DNA from: Papio anubis | Lineage: Eukaryota; Chordata; Mammalia; Primates; Cercopithecidae | Length of the DNA: 64,000 bases | Reading direction: 5' to 3' | Assembly (NCBI RefSeq): GCF_008728515.1 | Contig: NC_044981.1 | Span: 97,290,043 to 97,354,042 of the forward strand | Position numbers and translations under genes: made by a program | In this document: piece by piece, positions 35,270 through 47,624 of the stretch | Layout of the letters: each line of letters begins with the position of its first letter | Position numbering within the stretch: the first letter of the stretch is position 1 | Notes under the pieces: model-generated | The model's input: only the letters and a program-made list of their open reading frames with translations | Database searches by the model: none | What the model was told of the DNA's origin: nothing

Positions 35270-38092
35270 AGTAGAACGTGTTTATATTATTTAAAAAATT
35301 TATTGTAAACTAAACATTTATGATGTATATATTTATGACGTAAAGGCGATATTGTGATTTATGAATACAATAAGGAATGATTAAATTAAGCTAATTAGCA
35401 TATCAATCAACTCAGATACTTATCTTTTTTGTGGTGTGAACATTCGAAATGTATTAGAATTTTTGAAATGTACAGTACACTGTTACTAATTATATTCACC
35501 ATGTTGTGCAATAGATTAAAAAAGACCCTATTCCTCTTGTCTGAGATTTTGTACCCTTTGACCATCATCTCCCCATTTCTGTCAACACTCCAGTCTCTGC
35601 TTTCTGTTTCTATCAGTTCAAATGTGTTAGATCTCACATGTAAGTGAGAATATGTTGTATCTGTCTTTCTGTGCCTGGCTTCTTTCATTTAGCGTAATAT
35701 TCTCTTGTTTCATCTAGGTTGTCACAAATGACAACAATTTCATTATCGTTTAGGGCTGAATAGTATTCCATTGTGTCTATGCATACTGCATTTTCTTTAC
35801 TCTCTGATTCATTATAAATATAATGTTGATCCTCTAACTTGGCTATTGTGAAAAGTGCTACAATGAGTAATGGAGTATGGACATCTCTTTGACAAACTGA
35901 TTTCAAATCTTTTGAGTAAATACATAGAAGTAAAATTGATGGATCTTATGCTAATTTTACTTTTAGTTTTCTGAGGCGCCTCCACACTGTTTACCATGAT
36001 GGTTGCACTAATTCACATTCCCATCAACAGTTTGCAAGGGTTTCCTTTTCTCCACATCCTCACCAATACCGGTTATCTTTTGTCTTTTTTTGTTGTAGCT
36101 TTTCTAACTAGTGTGAGGTGATAGGTCATTGTGGTTTTAATTTGCGTTTCCCCAATGATTAACAATGATGAACTTTTTTTCATATATCTGTTAGCCATTT
36201 GTATGTTTTCTTTTGAGAAATGTCTATTCAGGTCCCTTACTCATTTAAATAATTTTTTCTTGCTATTCAGTTGTGTGAGTTCTTAATATAATTTTGATTC
36301 AACACCTTATTGGGTGTGTGGCTTGCAAATATTTCTCACAATCTCTAGGTTGTCTCTTCACACTGTTAATTTTTTTCCTTCCTTTGCAGAAGCTTTTAGT
36401 TTGATGTAATCCCATTTGTCTATCTTTGCTTTTGTTGCCTGCACTTTTGGGTTCAAATCTAAAAAAAATACTGCCCAAATCAATGTTGTATAGTTTTTGC
36501 CCTATGCTTTTTTCTAGTACTTCTACAATTTCTGACCTTACTTTTAATTCTTTAATGCATTTTGAGTTGATTTATGTATGTGGTGTGAGAAAAAGACCAA
36601 ATTACATATTCTGCCTGTGGATATCCAGTTTTCTCAATGCCGTTTATTGGAGAGACTATTATTTTCCATTGGGTGTTCTTGATAGTTTTGACAATTGACC
36701 ATACATGTGTGGGTTCATTTCTGCACTCTCCATTCAGTTACATTGGTCAATGTGTCTATTTTTTCTTGGGAGGTGGGCAGTACCATGCTATTTTGATTAC
36801 TATTGATTTGCAATGTAATTTGAAATCAGATATTGTGATGCCTCTAGCTTTATTTTATTTTATTTTGCTCATTATTGCCTTGAGTATTAGGCTTTTTTGT
36901 GATTTCACATAATCTATAGGATTGCTTTCCTATTTTTTATGAAAAATTACATTGGAAGTTTAATAGAGCTTGCATTAAAACTGTAGATAGCTTTGGGTAG
37001 GAAGAATTTTTTTTAATTTTTTTTTGAGATGGAGTCTTGCTCTGCCACCCAGGCCGAGGTGCATTGGCATGATCTTGGCTCACTGCAACCTCTGCCTCCT
37101 GGGTTAAAGCAATTCTCTTTCCTCAGCCTCCTGAGTAACTGGGATTACAAGCTCGCACCACCATGTCCGGCTAATTTTTTGTATTTTTAGTAGAGATAGG
37201 GTTTCACCATGCTGGGCCAGGCTGGTCTCAAATTCCTGACCTTGTGATCCACCCACGTTGGCCTCCCAAAGTGCTGAGATTACAGGCATGAGTCACCAGG
37301 CCTGGCCAGGAAGAAAATTTCTAACAATATTAATTCTTCCAGTCTATGAACATAGATTTCTTTCTACTTACTATGTCTTCAATCTCTTTCAGTAATGGTT
37401 TAGAGTTTTCAGTTTAATGCCTCCTTTTTCTTTCTGATTTTGTTTGAGTCTCCTCTCTTTTTGCCCTTAGTCTAGTAAAAGGTTTGTCTATTTTGTTTAT
37501 TTTTTTAAAGACGTGACTGTTGGTTTTACTGATTTTTTTTCCTATGGTTTTTCCATTCTCTGTTTGATGTATTTCTGTTCTGATCTTTATTATTTACTTC
37601 TGCTAACTTTAGGGTTTAGTTTGTTCTTCCTTTTCTAGCTCCTTGAGGCATAATGTCAGGCTATTTGGGATCTTTGTTCTTTTAAGTACAGGCATTTGTT
37701 GCTATAAAGTTCCCTCGTAGAACTGCATTTGCTGCATTCTGTAGGTTTTGATATATTGTGTTTCTATTGTCATTTGTTTCAATATATTTTTTAATATTCC
37801 TTTTGATTTTTTATTTGACCTACTACTTGTTCAGGAGCATGTTGTTTAATTTCTACGTACTTGTTAATTTTCCAAGATTTCTCTTGTTAACGATTTCCAG
37901 TTTCATACTATTATGGTCAGAAACAATACTACATATAATTTCAACCTTCTTGAATGTGTTAAGATTTGTTTCATGGCCTAAACTATGCCCTGTCTTGGAG
38001 AATGTTACACGTAAAATTGAGAAGAAAGCATATTCTACTGCTCTTGAATGGAAAGTTCTATATATGTTTGTTAGGTTCATTCCATATAAAGT
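35270..38092 (-). mobile_element. L1M (MA/MB-like) 3' half with ORF2, part 1
   Basis: It starts with antisense 3'UTR (gattaaattaagctaattagcatatc, caccatgttgtgcaatag), then the ORF2 C-terminus. The minus-strand remnant 35685-35906 contains LLIVALFTIAKLEDQ and MEYYSALNDNEIV. RT-region antisense strings continue to 38090. Multiple stops and frameshifts. It is interrupted by an Alu (37008-37307) and an LTR (38093-38470). Confidence 0.9.
37008..37307 (-). mobile_element. Alu (S-like), full length, nested in L1M
   Basis: T-rich tail, ttgagatggagtcttgctctg through gtcaccaggcctggcc. Target duplication aggaagaa at 36999-37006 and 37308-37315. Confidence 0.95.
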
Positions 38093-38470
38093 TTTATTAG
38101 TCTGTTTGCACACTGCTATAAAGAACTACCTGAGACTGAGAAATTTATGAAGAAAAGAGTTTTAATTGACTCACAGTTCTGAAGGCTTAACAGGAAGCAT
38201 GACTGGGAGGCCTCAGGAAACTTACAATCATGGCAGAAGGCTAAGTGGGAGCAAGGACCTTCTTCACATGGTGGCAGTGGGCGCAGGTTCGGGGAAGAAG
38301 TGTCACACTTTTAAACCATCAGATCTCGTGAGCACTCACTCACTATCACAAGAATAGCATGGGGGAAATTTGCCTCTATGATCCAATTACCTCCCACTAG
38401 GTCCCTCCCTAAAATGTGGGGATTACAATTCTACATGAGATTTGGGTGGGGACAGAGCCAAACAATATCA
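38093..38470 (-). mobile_element. solo MaLR LTR (MST/THE1-like), nested in L1M
   Basis: ttattagtctgtttgcacactgc...acctgagactgag...gatttgggtggggacagagcc...atatca is the reverse complement of an ERVL-MaLR LTR. A perfect 5-bp target duplication AAAGT (38088-38092, 38471-38475) flanks it. L1 sequence resumes on the far side. Confidence 0.92.
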
Positions 38471-38475
38471 AAAGT

Positions 38476-38890
38476 GCAGTTCAAGCCCAGTATTTTCTTG
38501 TTAACTTGCTATCCAGTTGATTTACCTATTAATAAAAGTGGGGTATTGGTGCCTTCTACTATTATTTTAATTTCTTCTTTCAGTCCATTAATATTTGCTT
38601 TATCTATTTAGGTGAATCAATATTTGGTGTATATATATTTACAATTATTGTGTCCTCTTGATGTATTTACTCCTTTGTCATTAAATAATGACCTTCTTTG
38701 TCTCCTATCAGCGTTTTTCACTTGAACTCTAAGTATAGCTATCCCTGCTGACTTTTGGTTACCATGTGCATGGAATACCTTTTCCATTGCTTTACTTTCA
38801 GCTATGAATACTCTTAAAGCTAAAAATAATCTCTTATATGCAACATATAATTTGATCTTTTTAAAAATACATGGAGCCACTGTATGTGTT
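38476..38890 (-). mobile_element. L1M, part 2
   Basis: gcagttcaagcccagtattttcttg and onward continue antisense L1 ORF2 after the LTR. Confidence 0.75.
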
Positions 38891-38974
38891 TTGATTGCAG
38901 AATTAATTTATATTCAAGGTTATTATTGATAGGTAGCAACATACTCTTGCAATTTTTATTTATTGTTTTTTAAA

Positions 38975-39175
38975 TAAAGCATTATTTTAGTTTGCATTTC
39001 TTTTATGACATATGATATGGAGCATCTTGTCATATGTTCTCTTGGTATTTGTATATTTCCTTTGATGAAGTGTCTGTTAAGGTCTTTGGACCATTTTTTA
39101 GTGGGGTTGTTTATTATGATTGTGTTTTAAAAGTTATTTGCATTTTTAACTAATTATTTATTAGGTATGTCTTTA
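38975..39175 (-). mobile_element. separate L1 fragment
   Basis: gcatcttgtcatatgttctcttggtatttgtatatttcctttgatgaagtgtctg is antisense L1 ORF2 3' region, which cannot be collinear with part 2. Confidence 0.65.
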
Positions 39176-39604
39176 GAAATTTTTTTTTTTTATTCTCTTG
39201 ATACCAGATGATTTTTAACCTCTCTTCTCTCACTTCTACATGAACAGTGTCATTTATAGTTGGCTAAATTCTTCTGTGGCCCTGATATCTTGTACCTCAT
39301 CCTATCCTCTCAATCTAGAAGAAATGAACAAAATGGATTTGAGATGCTCTCACTACCATTTTCCTTTTCTATGTACACCTTTCCAAAACTGGAATGTAGA
39401 TGGAAAGAGAAGAGAGAGAAGAAAAAGGTAGCAAAAGTAAAAGAATTATCATTCTTACTCCTGTTATCAAATTGAAGTAATCTTTTTTGCTTACCTTTCC
39501 TGAAGACTAATTTATTATAGTTTCATCTGTCACATAATTCTATGACACATTCCCCTTTTTATTTGTAAAAGCTTGCTAAATTTTACATATTCTTTGTTAC
39601 ACTG

Positions 39605-39695
39605 AAAGCTCTAGGAGGGCAGGTGTCATGGTTATATTGTTCACTATTGTATACTTAGAATCTCATAGCTATGCTAAGTAATATTTATGTACTTA
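39605..39695 (+). mobile_element. possible L2 3' end
   Basis: gaaagctctaggagggcaggtgtcatgg...attgtatacttagaatctc resembles the L2 3' consensus. Confidence 0.45.
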
Positions 39696-40072
39696 ACAAT
39701 TAATAGTGCGACCATAGGGGTAAAAATTGATTCATATATGGTCCTTGCCATTAGGACACTCATATTATCATCTTAATGGAGAAAAAGACACTTTAAAAAT
39801 TGAAATATTATATACCAAATACTATATAGGAATATCTGAAAATGTGCTATGGTTCCAAAAGAGAGAGATACTATATATCTCTGTGGCAGCCTAGGGAAAG
39901 TTTGTAAAGAGATGAAAAGGTCAGCATAAGAAATTTATCTGGATAAGAGAAAGTTCAACCAGAAAATTAGAGAAAGAGTGAAAAAAGGTCAACCCAGGCA
40001 GAGGGAAACCCAACTTGTTTGTATTGTTGTCAGGTTAGATATAGGGAGGAGAGGATAAATTCAGAGAGGAAG

Positions 40073-40422
40073 TGATATGGTTTGCTCTGTGTCCCTACCC
40101 AAATCTCATCTTGAATTGTATCCCCATAATTCCCATGTATTGTGGGAAGAAGTCGGTGGGAAACAATTGAATCATGGGAGTGGTTCCCCATACTGTTCTC
40201 GTGGTGGTGAATAAGTTTCATGAGATCTGATGGTTTTATCAGGAGTTTCTGCTTTTGCATCTTTCTCATTTTTCTCTTGCTACCACCAGGTAATAAATGT
40301 CTTTCACCTCCCACCATAAATCTTAGGCCTCCCCAGTCATGTGGAAGTGTAAGTCCAATAAAACCTCTTTTTATCCCGTCTTGGGTATGTCCCTATCAGC
40401 AGCATGAAAACAGACTAATACA
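40073..40422 (+). mobile_element. solo THE1-like LTR, sense
   Basis: tgatatggtttgctctgtgtcc...caaatctcatcttgaattgta...gtaagtccaataaaacctc...agactaataca spans LTR end to end. Flanking 5-mers ggaag/ggaat match at four of five positions. 39700-40070 shows nothing recognised. Confidence 0.93.
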
Positions 40423-40724
40423 GGAATCTTGAGATAGGTAAAAGGAAGGGATTGCGTGACATAGTTAATAATTAGTATTTTATCTGATATCTCAAGAGCG
40501 CCACTACAAAATTTTCAGCAAGGTAGTGATTGAACAGATATCCAATATGAAAAGGTTATTAGGTATCAGAAAGATTGGTTCACTTTTATCTGACACCATT
40601 TTGGGATTAAAATGTTATGGATTGATACGTTTTTAAAGATGAAATTACTCTTTTTGTGTCTATCATTTTTGCTCATGAATTTCTTATACTTCTATAAAAT
40701 TAAGGCCTTTCAATGGTATTTCTC

Positions 40725-41073
40725 TGCATTAGTCCATTTTCGCACTGCTGATAAAGACATACCTGAGACTGTGAAGAAAAATAGGCTTAATAGCCTCACA
40801 GCTCTATGTGATTGGGGAGGTCTCACCATCACAGAGGAAGGTAAAAGGCACTTTTTACATGGTGGTGGCAAGAGAGAATGTGAAAGAAGCAAGAGTGAAA
40901 ACTCCTTATAAAACCATCAGATCTCATGAGACTTATTCACTACCACAAGAACAGTATGAGAGAAACTGTCCCCGTTATTTAATTATCTCCCACCACGTCC
41001 CTTATAACATGTAGAAATTATGGGAGTACAATTCATGATGAGATTTGTGTGGGGACACAGCAAAACTGTATCA
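40725..41073 (-). mobile_element. solo THE1-like LTR, antisense
   Basis: tgcattagtccattttcgcactgctgataaagac...accatcagatctcatgagac...gatttgtgtggggacacagc...tatca is the reverse of the preceding LTR type, 302 bp away. No clear target duplication. Confidence 0.92.
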
Positions 41074-43139
41074 GCCTTCAAAAGAAAATACAAGGAGTGA
41101 TGACAGTAACTGCACCCGAGTTAGGTCCTCTTAAAAGGTTAGAAATGGGCCCACAAAGTGTTTAATTGTTACATAGTAAATGCTTAGCTTTATAGAAATA
41201 TATTATAATTATTGGAGATAATTATGGATTATATACAATTACAGTTTGGCTAAATAATTCAAATTGCTGAAGATAAAATTATAAGAATGCATGACAAATT
41301 ATTAGGTAATTATTATGTTACTTTATATAAACATGCATTCATTCAATAAATATTGTGTATATATTGTGTACCAGGTATTATACTAACAAATGCCACCTCT
41401 GCTTATTGGGATAAATATATATTAATCAAATAATCACAGAAATTCTTTTTTAGTTTAAACTGAGCCAAGTCCTACAGAGGAAAAGAAAATAAAGAAAATG
41501 GTGTCATGATATTGTATAATAGTATTATTGACTAAATAAAACATCAAACTAAAATATAGTGTTTAAATAGGCATAAGAATTTGTAAACTTTTTTTGTCAC
41601 TACATATTCTAGGCGGTCAATACAAGAAATGTGAAATAAGTCTGCTTATGAACTCTATGTAGTCTATTAAATTTAATAAGAGCTTGAGAAGATGTGCAAT
41701 ACTAAAATTCTGACAGGATGTATTTTGACTAAAATTGATCATTTTTTGAATTCATTATGTTATTCATAAAACATTTCTTACTCTGTGATAGCACTTCATT
41801 AATGCTTAATGAAATAGATGAGTAAAGGATGGTTGCTTACCTACCACTGACAAGTAGTCTGGTCTGGTCTTAAGCCAATATTTAAAGTGACTTATGTTTT
41901 TTGGTATATGTTTTGGAAACACTTATTGGACTAAACTTTTTCAAAATAGAGGAATAACTAAAGCATTATTATAATTTTTTGAGACAAGTCCCTGGAATGT
42001 TATATGATTAATGATTATCATATAATCACATACCCACAAAGCATGTAAATTAGTATATTTTAGATAATGCCTAATGTATTCAAGTAATGACAAGCTAGAA
42101 GAAATGTATTACATTGAAAAAGAGAACCTACAAAAAATACAAATTGATAAGCTGTGAGTTCACAATATGTAAGTTCAAAGGCAGAAAGGAGAGTACATAG
42201 AGTCAGACAGAAAAATCTAATGAAGGGTCACCATGTTTTCTTCGACACAGAGAACACATGTAATAACAATAGTAATTGTTATCTAACGTTATCTTACTTT
42301 ACAATAAGTATTAATAGTAATTATTGTTTCAAAGCAGTGCAAATTGAATTTAAAAGAAAAGAATTTATGGGGACATTAATAAGAAAAGGGAAAAATTCTT
42401 CCCCAACAATAAATTTAAACATTATAAACAAGTATTTATTTTTTCTGTTCTTTCCTTTAATAGATAGATGGAAGCCTTTATTTTGCTGATGTGTAATGTG
42501 AATATGCACGAGATATATTTGATATGTAGTATTACTCAAGATTATTTGTACAAGTAATACTTTAAAAATCAAACAGATGTACATTTACCAAAAACAGAAG
42601 TGCATGTGGGAATAGCCAATTTGATTGTAATGAGTTTTAGAAGGAGATATATTATAAAAAGCAAGAATGATTTTGTGTCTGGCCCTTGTAATTGATTAAA
42701 GCATACAGAAGCTTGATTTGAAAGTACACAAACATTTGAAAGGCTGAATGAGAGATTTCCAGAATGTAAGATAATGCAATTTCAGCATGTTAAATATAAG
42801 ATACATTGATTTCAGGATATATTTTTCAATATAGGATAATGTGATTTCAGTATGTTCATTATTGGACAATTTGCTGTGCAACCTTTAAAGAAAAGTTATT
42901 TATCAATCAATAAGCCTACCTCAGAATTAAAAGAAATGCTGACTGCATTTACTTTATTAGTTCTATATTATATAGACATAATGAAATAAGATAAAGAGAA
43001 AAATGTTGGCATGTAAAATTCAGAGTTTGTACAGGGTAGTAAAAGGGCAATAGAAGAAGTAAATCAACATATTGTGCACAATAGACTTAAACTTTAAACT
43101 TAAGTATTTAGAACTACGTGCGCATTTCATTCTACAAGT

Positions 43140-43288
43140 AAGGTTCCTAGAATGATAGAGAGGAAAGAAAGGAAGAAGGAAAAAACGGGGGAAAGGAAAG
43201 AATGATAGAGGGGGAGGGGAGAGAAGAGCAGGGGAGGGAAGTGGAAGTTAGGGAAGGAAGGGGGAGGGAACAAAAGAATAAGAAACAG
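43140..43288 (+). repeat. polypurine (GGAA/GAAA) tract, left part
   Basis: Almost only A and G from gatagagaggaaag to gaataagaaacag. It is separated from the right part by an inserted Alu. Confidence 0.85.
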
Positions 43289-43598
43289 GGCCCTGAGCGC
43301 GGTCGCTCAGGCCTGTAATCCCAGCACTTTGGGAGGCCAAGGCAGCTGGATCACAAGGTCAAGAGATTGAGACCATCCTGGCCAACATGGTGAAACCCCC
43401 TCTTTACTAAAAATCCAAAAATTAGCTGGGCATGGTGGTGCTTGCCTGTAATCCCAGCTACTCTGGAGTCTGAGGTAGGAGAATCACTTGAAACTGGGAG
43501 GTGGAGGTTGCAGTGAGCTGAGATGGCACCATTGCACTCCAGCCTGGGTGACAAGAGCAAAACTCGGTCTCAAAAAAAAAAAAAAGAAAGAAAGAAAG
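43289..43598 (+). mobile_element. Alu (S-like), full length, inserted in the polypurine tract
   Basis: ggccctgagcgcggtcgctcaggcctg through agcaaaactcggtctc and an A/GAAA tail. Target duplication aaagaataagaaa at 43273-43285 and 43599-43611. Confidence 0.96.
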
Positions 43599-43860
43599 AA
43601 AGAATAAGAAAAAAAGAGAGGACAAGAAAGGCAAGAAAAAAAAAGAATAAGAAATAAAAAGAGAGGATGGGAAAGACAAAAAAAAAAAGGAAAGGGAAGA
43701 TAGAGGAATGAAAAAGTGGGGAGGGAGAAAAGGAGGAAAGGAGGGAAAAGAGAGAAAAGGAGGGAGGGAGAGAGAGAGGGAGGAAGGAAGGAAGGAAGGA
43801 AGGAAGGAAGGAAGGAAGGAAGGAAGGAAGGAAGGAAAGAAGGAAGGAAGGAAGGAAATA
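43599..43860 (+). repeat. polypurine tract, right part, ending in (GGAA)n
   Basis: Purine-only runs culminate in an almost pure GGAA array at about 43780-43858, with one GAAA variant. All ORFs here (Lys/Glu/Gly or Leu/Pro/Ser) are compositional artefacts. Confidence 0.95.
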
Positions 43861-44257
43861 ACAAAGGAAGATAAGAATAACTCAATTTAATAAACCCAGC
43901 AATTTAGCTCTGAAATATTTGGTGAGATTGTGTTCACTGTTTATAATAATCACAGTTTAATCTCTTAAGGAGTTTTAATCTATGTCTTGTGAGAGATTCT
44001 CATGAAATCACAATATTACATAAAAATATTTGATTAAAGTTTAACGTAAAAGGGACACTTAGAGACAGTAACTCTATTGTTAAGGAAATTCTGGATAGAT
44101 ACATTTGTAGTTTTTATGTGCCTATCCATATGCTATCATTGTATGTCACTTGAAACTGCCTCTATACCTCCTTTGAGGGCTCATTTGGAGCATCAGGTCT
44201 TATACATCTGACATATGAAGAGGTTTTACTATGTAATAAATGTATGTACTAATACTG

Positions 44258-44412
44258 CCTGCTTCCCTCCTTCCCTTCCTCCCTCCTTCCTTCCTTCCTC
44301 CCTCCCTCCCTCCCTCCCTCCCTCCCTCCCTCCCTCCCTCCCTCCTTCCTTCCTTCCTTCCTTCCTTCCTTCCTTCCTTCCTTCCTTCCTTCCTTCCTTC
44401 CTTCTTTCCATT
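44258..44412 (+). repeat. polypyrimidine (CCTC)n then (CTTC)n tract
   Basis: ctgcttccctccttccc, then about ten CCTC units (about 44298-44343), then about sixteen CTTC units to 44405. Complementary to the GGAA array 400 bp upstream. Confidence 0.95.
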
Positions 44413-44710
44413 CACTCTCTACAACCTAGGACTTTTTTTACTTGGTAAATGGGATCTTTTGGCAACTTGTGAAAAGATCATTTACAAACATAACAGTTCC
44501 TTACTGTAAATATGGAGAATTTGTTTAAATTATCAAAGAAAGTCCCACTGAGAGCAGGGATATAAAAAGAACCAAAGATTAGAGATTGCAGTGAAGATTC
44601 AAGGCCTAATTTGGCTTTAAATGTGCTTGGTTTATCCTGAATTTTTTAAAAAATGCATTTATCCACGTTTTAAATATGTGAAATTTAGACAAAATATTTC
44701 ATATTATCTC

Positions 44711-44760
44711 AAAAAAAAAAAAAAAAAAAAGAAAATATATGGTCACCCTGTGACCATATA
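44711..44760 (+). repeat. A20 run followed by a perfect 11-bp hairpin
   Basis: A20 at 44711-44730. tatatggtcac (44736-44746) and gtgaccatata (44750-44760) are exact reverse complements around the loop cct. Confidence 0.95.
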
Positions 44761-45919
44761 GTCTCACAAGGTTTTAGTAAAACTGAAACTGAAGGCCATC
44801 TGTCTATTTTGAGTGTTGCAGTTTTCCAGATATTTTTGTCTACCTTCCTCCATTCATTTATGGTTGTCTGTCCTCCTAACAGTTTGAAAATTGACTCTAA
44901 GTTACAATGATGCATGTTCTAATAGATACATTTATAATTCCCTTAGTGTTTTCTAATTAAACTTAGAGGCCTCTTGAAAAAATATAGATATTTCTTGAAG
45001 GCGACCTACATTGTGACTCCTGAGCTTCTCTCAGTTGACATTCAGTAACATCAGTTCTTCATTTGCCAGCATACAGATTCATGTGGGAGTTTGGACTTGG
45101 GAGGAACTATCTCTATCTACATAATTAATGAGTGTTCACTTCATTAGAGCTAAGTGCATGGCTGTTCGTGTCACAAGGAGAATGGAAGATTCTTTCATTC
45201 TTTGGTCTCAATGTGTCCTTGAGATTTTTCATCTAGCTGAAATTTCAGTCCACATTTAACCTCAACTGGCATATTTTCAAAAATACTTCCAAAGGAGCAT
45301 CAAATTATGTATGAAATAACTAATAATTCATTTTTAATTACTTGTCCTTTTAAAAAATACTTAAACTAGATCAATGAAGGAAGGACAAGTAAAACATGTC
45401 ACTGATTTATTGGCATTGATTATATTCCCTATATTATTTCATCATTCTTAAAACCTTAATAAGAAGCCCATTAACTTTGTACATTTGATTCAAATCAAAT
45501 ATCATTTAAACATTCCTATATTCATAAAAGCAAGTATACTGAGGTTTGCTGGTAATGGGAAATTTGTATATTTACAATCAATGCTGGAAATAGGAAGTTC
45601 AGGTGGCAAGAAGTCAAGAGGTGTCTCACTTGCTGAAAAGTAGGGTGCTTTTGTTCATTTGTGTATTATTTTGTTCTTGAGAGTGTAATGGAGAATATAG
45701 TGTTTGAAGATGCTGGAATAGACATCGCAATGCAGTTGGTGCATATAGTGAGTTGGCAATAAAATTATATTCTTTCAATAGTTCTCAAAGTGAGAAATGA
45801 ACTTTCATAAAATAAATACTTAAGTGCATTAAGAATTTTTTATATTTGAAAGTCTACTTTCCAAGTAATCACCCTCCACAAATCTTGCTTATAATTATAT
45901 TTATAGAAAAGAAATTACA

Positions 45920-46236
45920 GGCTGAGCACCATGGCTCACGCCTGTAATCCCAGCACTTTGGGGGTCCAAGGCGGGTGGATTGCTTGAGCTCAGGTGGTCA
46001 AGACCAGCTGGGCAACATGGTGAAACCCCATCTGTACTAAAAATACAGGCGGCGTGGCGGGCGCCTGTCATCCCAGCTACTCAGGATGCTGAAGCAGGAG
46101 AATTACTTGAGCCTGGGAGGCAGAGGTGGCAGTAAGCTGAGATCCCATCACTGCACTCCAGCATGGGTGAAAGAGCGAGATTCTGTCTACAAAAACAAAC
46201 AACAACAACAAAACACACACACACACACACACACAA
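45920..46236 (+). mobile_element. Alu (older S/J-like) with (CA)n-mutated tail
   Basis: ggctgagcaccatggctcacgcc through agcgagattctgtctac, with tail caaacaacaacaacaaaa(ca)n. A perfect 15-bp target duplication agaaaagaaattaca lies at 45905-45919 and 46237-46251. A small deletion is seen in the mid-region (aaatacaggcggcgtggcg). Confidence 0.95.
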
Positions 46237-46670
46237 AGAAAAGAAATTACAACTTTTTGTTAACCAGGTGTGGCCATTTTCACAAACACTATCAACACAA
46301 GATTTGTTCATACACTGTTTCTCATTCAAAGACATTTGATAAACTATCATTCTGCTTAAAATGGAGATCCCATCAAGTAAGCATTTATTTTGCAGGGAAA
46401 ATATATGATTATCAGAATAAAATTGATCTTTCAACTGGCACCATGCTAGATATAGCAAATTAATAAATACTGAATAGTCAAGCAAAATGACCTTAATTTA
46501 TGGTGTTTTATTACATATCACAGAGACTCAAGCACCATGTTATTGCTCTTATGTTAAGATGCTTTTAGTCAGTTACTATGCTCCTCAGAATATGCAAACA
46601 TTTGCTGAGAGCCTATTTTTTGAAAAATGAGAATTCAGATGGATGGATGTTTCTTTAGTGTGCTTTAGTG

Positions 46671-46774
46671 TTTATGCTAATGGTATAGATACTCATCTGC
46701 ATTAGATATTACATAAGTGATATTTTTGTTAATTCGTTGACCAGAAACATATAAAAATAATGAAGCACATGCAT
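46671..46774 (+). repeat. long inverted repeat D5, left arm
   Basis: tttatgctaatgg...atctgcattagatattac...ttgaccagaaacat...gaagcacatgc is the reverse complement of 47625-47729, with about 80-85% identity by eye across ~104 bp. Confidence 0.9.
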
Positions 46775-46788
46775 CTTTCTATATCTGT

Positions 46789-46885
46789 TAGATGGATGGA
46801 TGGATGGATGGATGGATGGATGGATGGATGGATGGATAAATGTGTGAATGGACTGATTGGACAGACAGACAGATAGATAGATATC
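46789..46885. repeat. (GGAT)n microsatellite followed by GACA/GATA units
   Basis: About twelve ggat units (46791-46838), a short spacer, then gacagacagacagatagatagatat. It lies just inside the left arm of the inverted repeat. Confidence 0.95.
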
Positions 46886-47624
46886 CTCCATACAAAAAAG
46901 CTTGTAATGTATTTAGGAAAACAGGCCATATCTCAACAAGTAAATAATAATACCAGGGAACCTAGGCTGAATGCCCAATAAGTGAGTGATTAAAATAGAA
47001 AATAGTATAAGGTGGTCTAATATATTGAAATCTGAAGTGGTTGAGGGGCAGAATTTACATTGCACATTCGTGTTAGATTAGTATTTTAAGAAGAGCACAA
47101 GGGAGAAACTGAGAAGCAGAAATTCCCCTAGTATACTTGAGAATTATTGCATAATGAAAATGAATTATTTGACTTCTAATTATAGGAATGGGCAATGCTC
47201 CTATTTAGGAAAGCTGTAAAAAATGTGGACAAGCCATGAACTTCTATAGCTTCTGAGTAGAGAAAAGATTATGTTAAAGAAACAACTCTTCAGTTGGGTT
47301 TGGTAGATCTTCATTTCTCGAACTTTTTCAACAGGTTACTTACATTCTATGATTCTTGTCTTTCTACTTTTACATTGCCTACTCTCACTAAAAGATGTAT
47401 AGATGTGAACACATTTAAATCAAAACAAAATTACAGGCAATGTTGAATACAAGCTGAAATGTTTAGTATTTTTCCGCAAGCAGGAAAACACTATGGGTGA
47501 ATCTGTACACAGAAACTGGAATGTTCAGTATAGTGTCTTAGGAAAAAGATTACACTTTAGAAGCAGGCTATTTCTAGGTGGGAGAAAGCAATAAAACCAA
47601 TCCTTTGGAACAGATGTAGAAAAA

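Noticed and set aside
37758..38150. Plus-strand ORF of 130 codons at 37.8-38.1 kb
   Set aside because: It is antisense to L1 ORF2 and runs into the LTR; no independent coding evidence.
43458..44509. Several ORFs of 60-133 codons on both strands (Gly-Arg-Lys-Glu or Leu-Pro-Ser repeats)
   Set aside because: They come from GGAA/CCTT microsatellites and Alu sequence, not genes.
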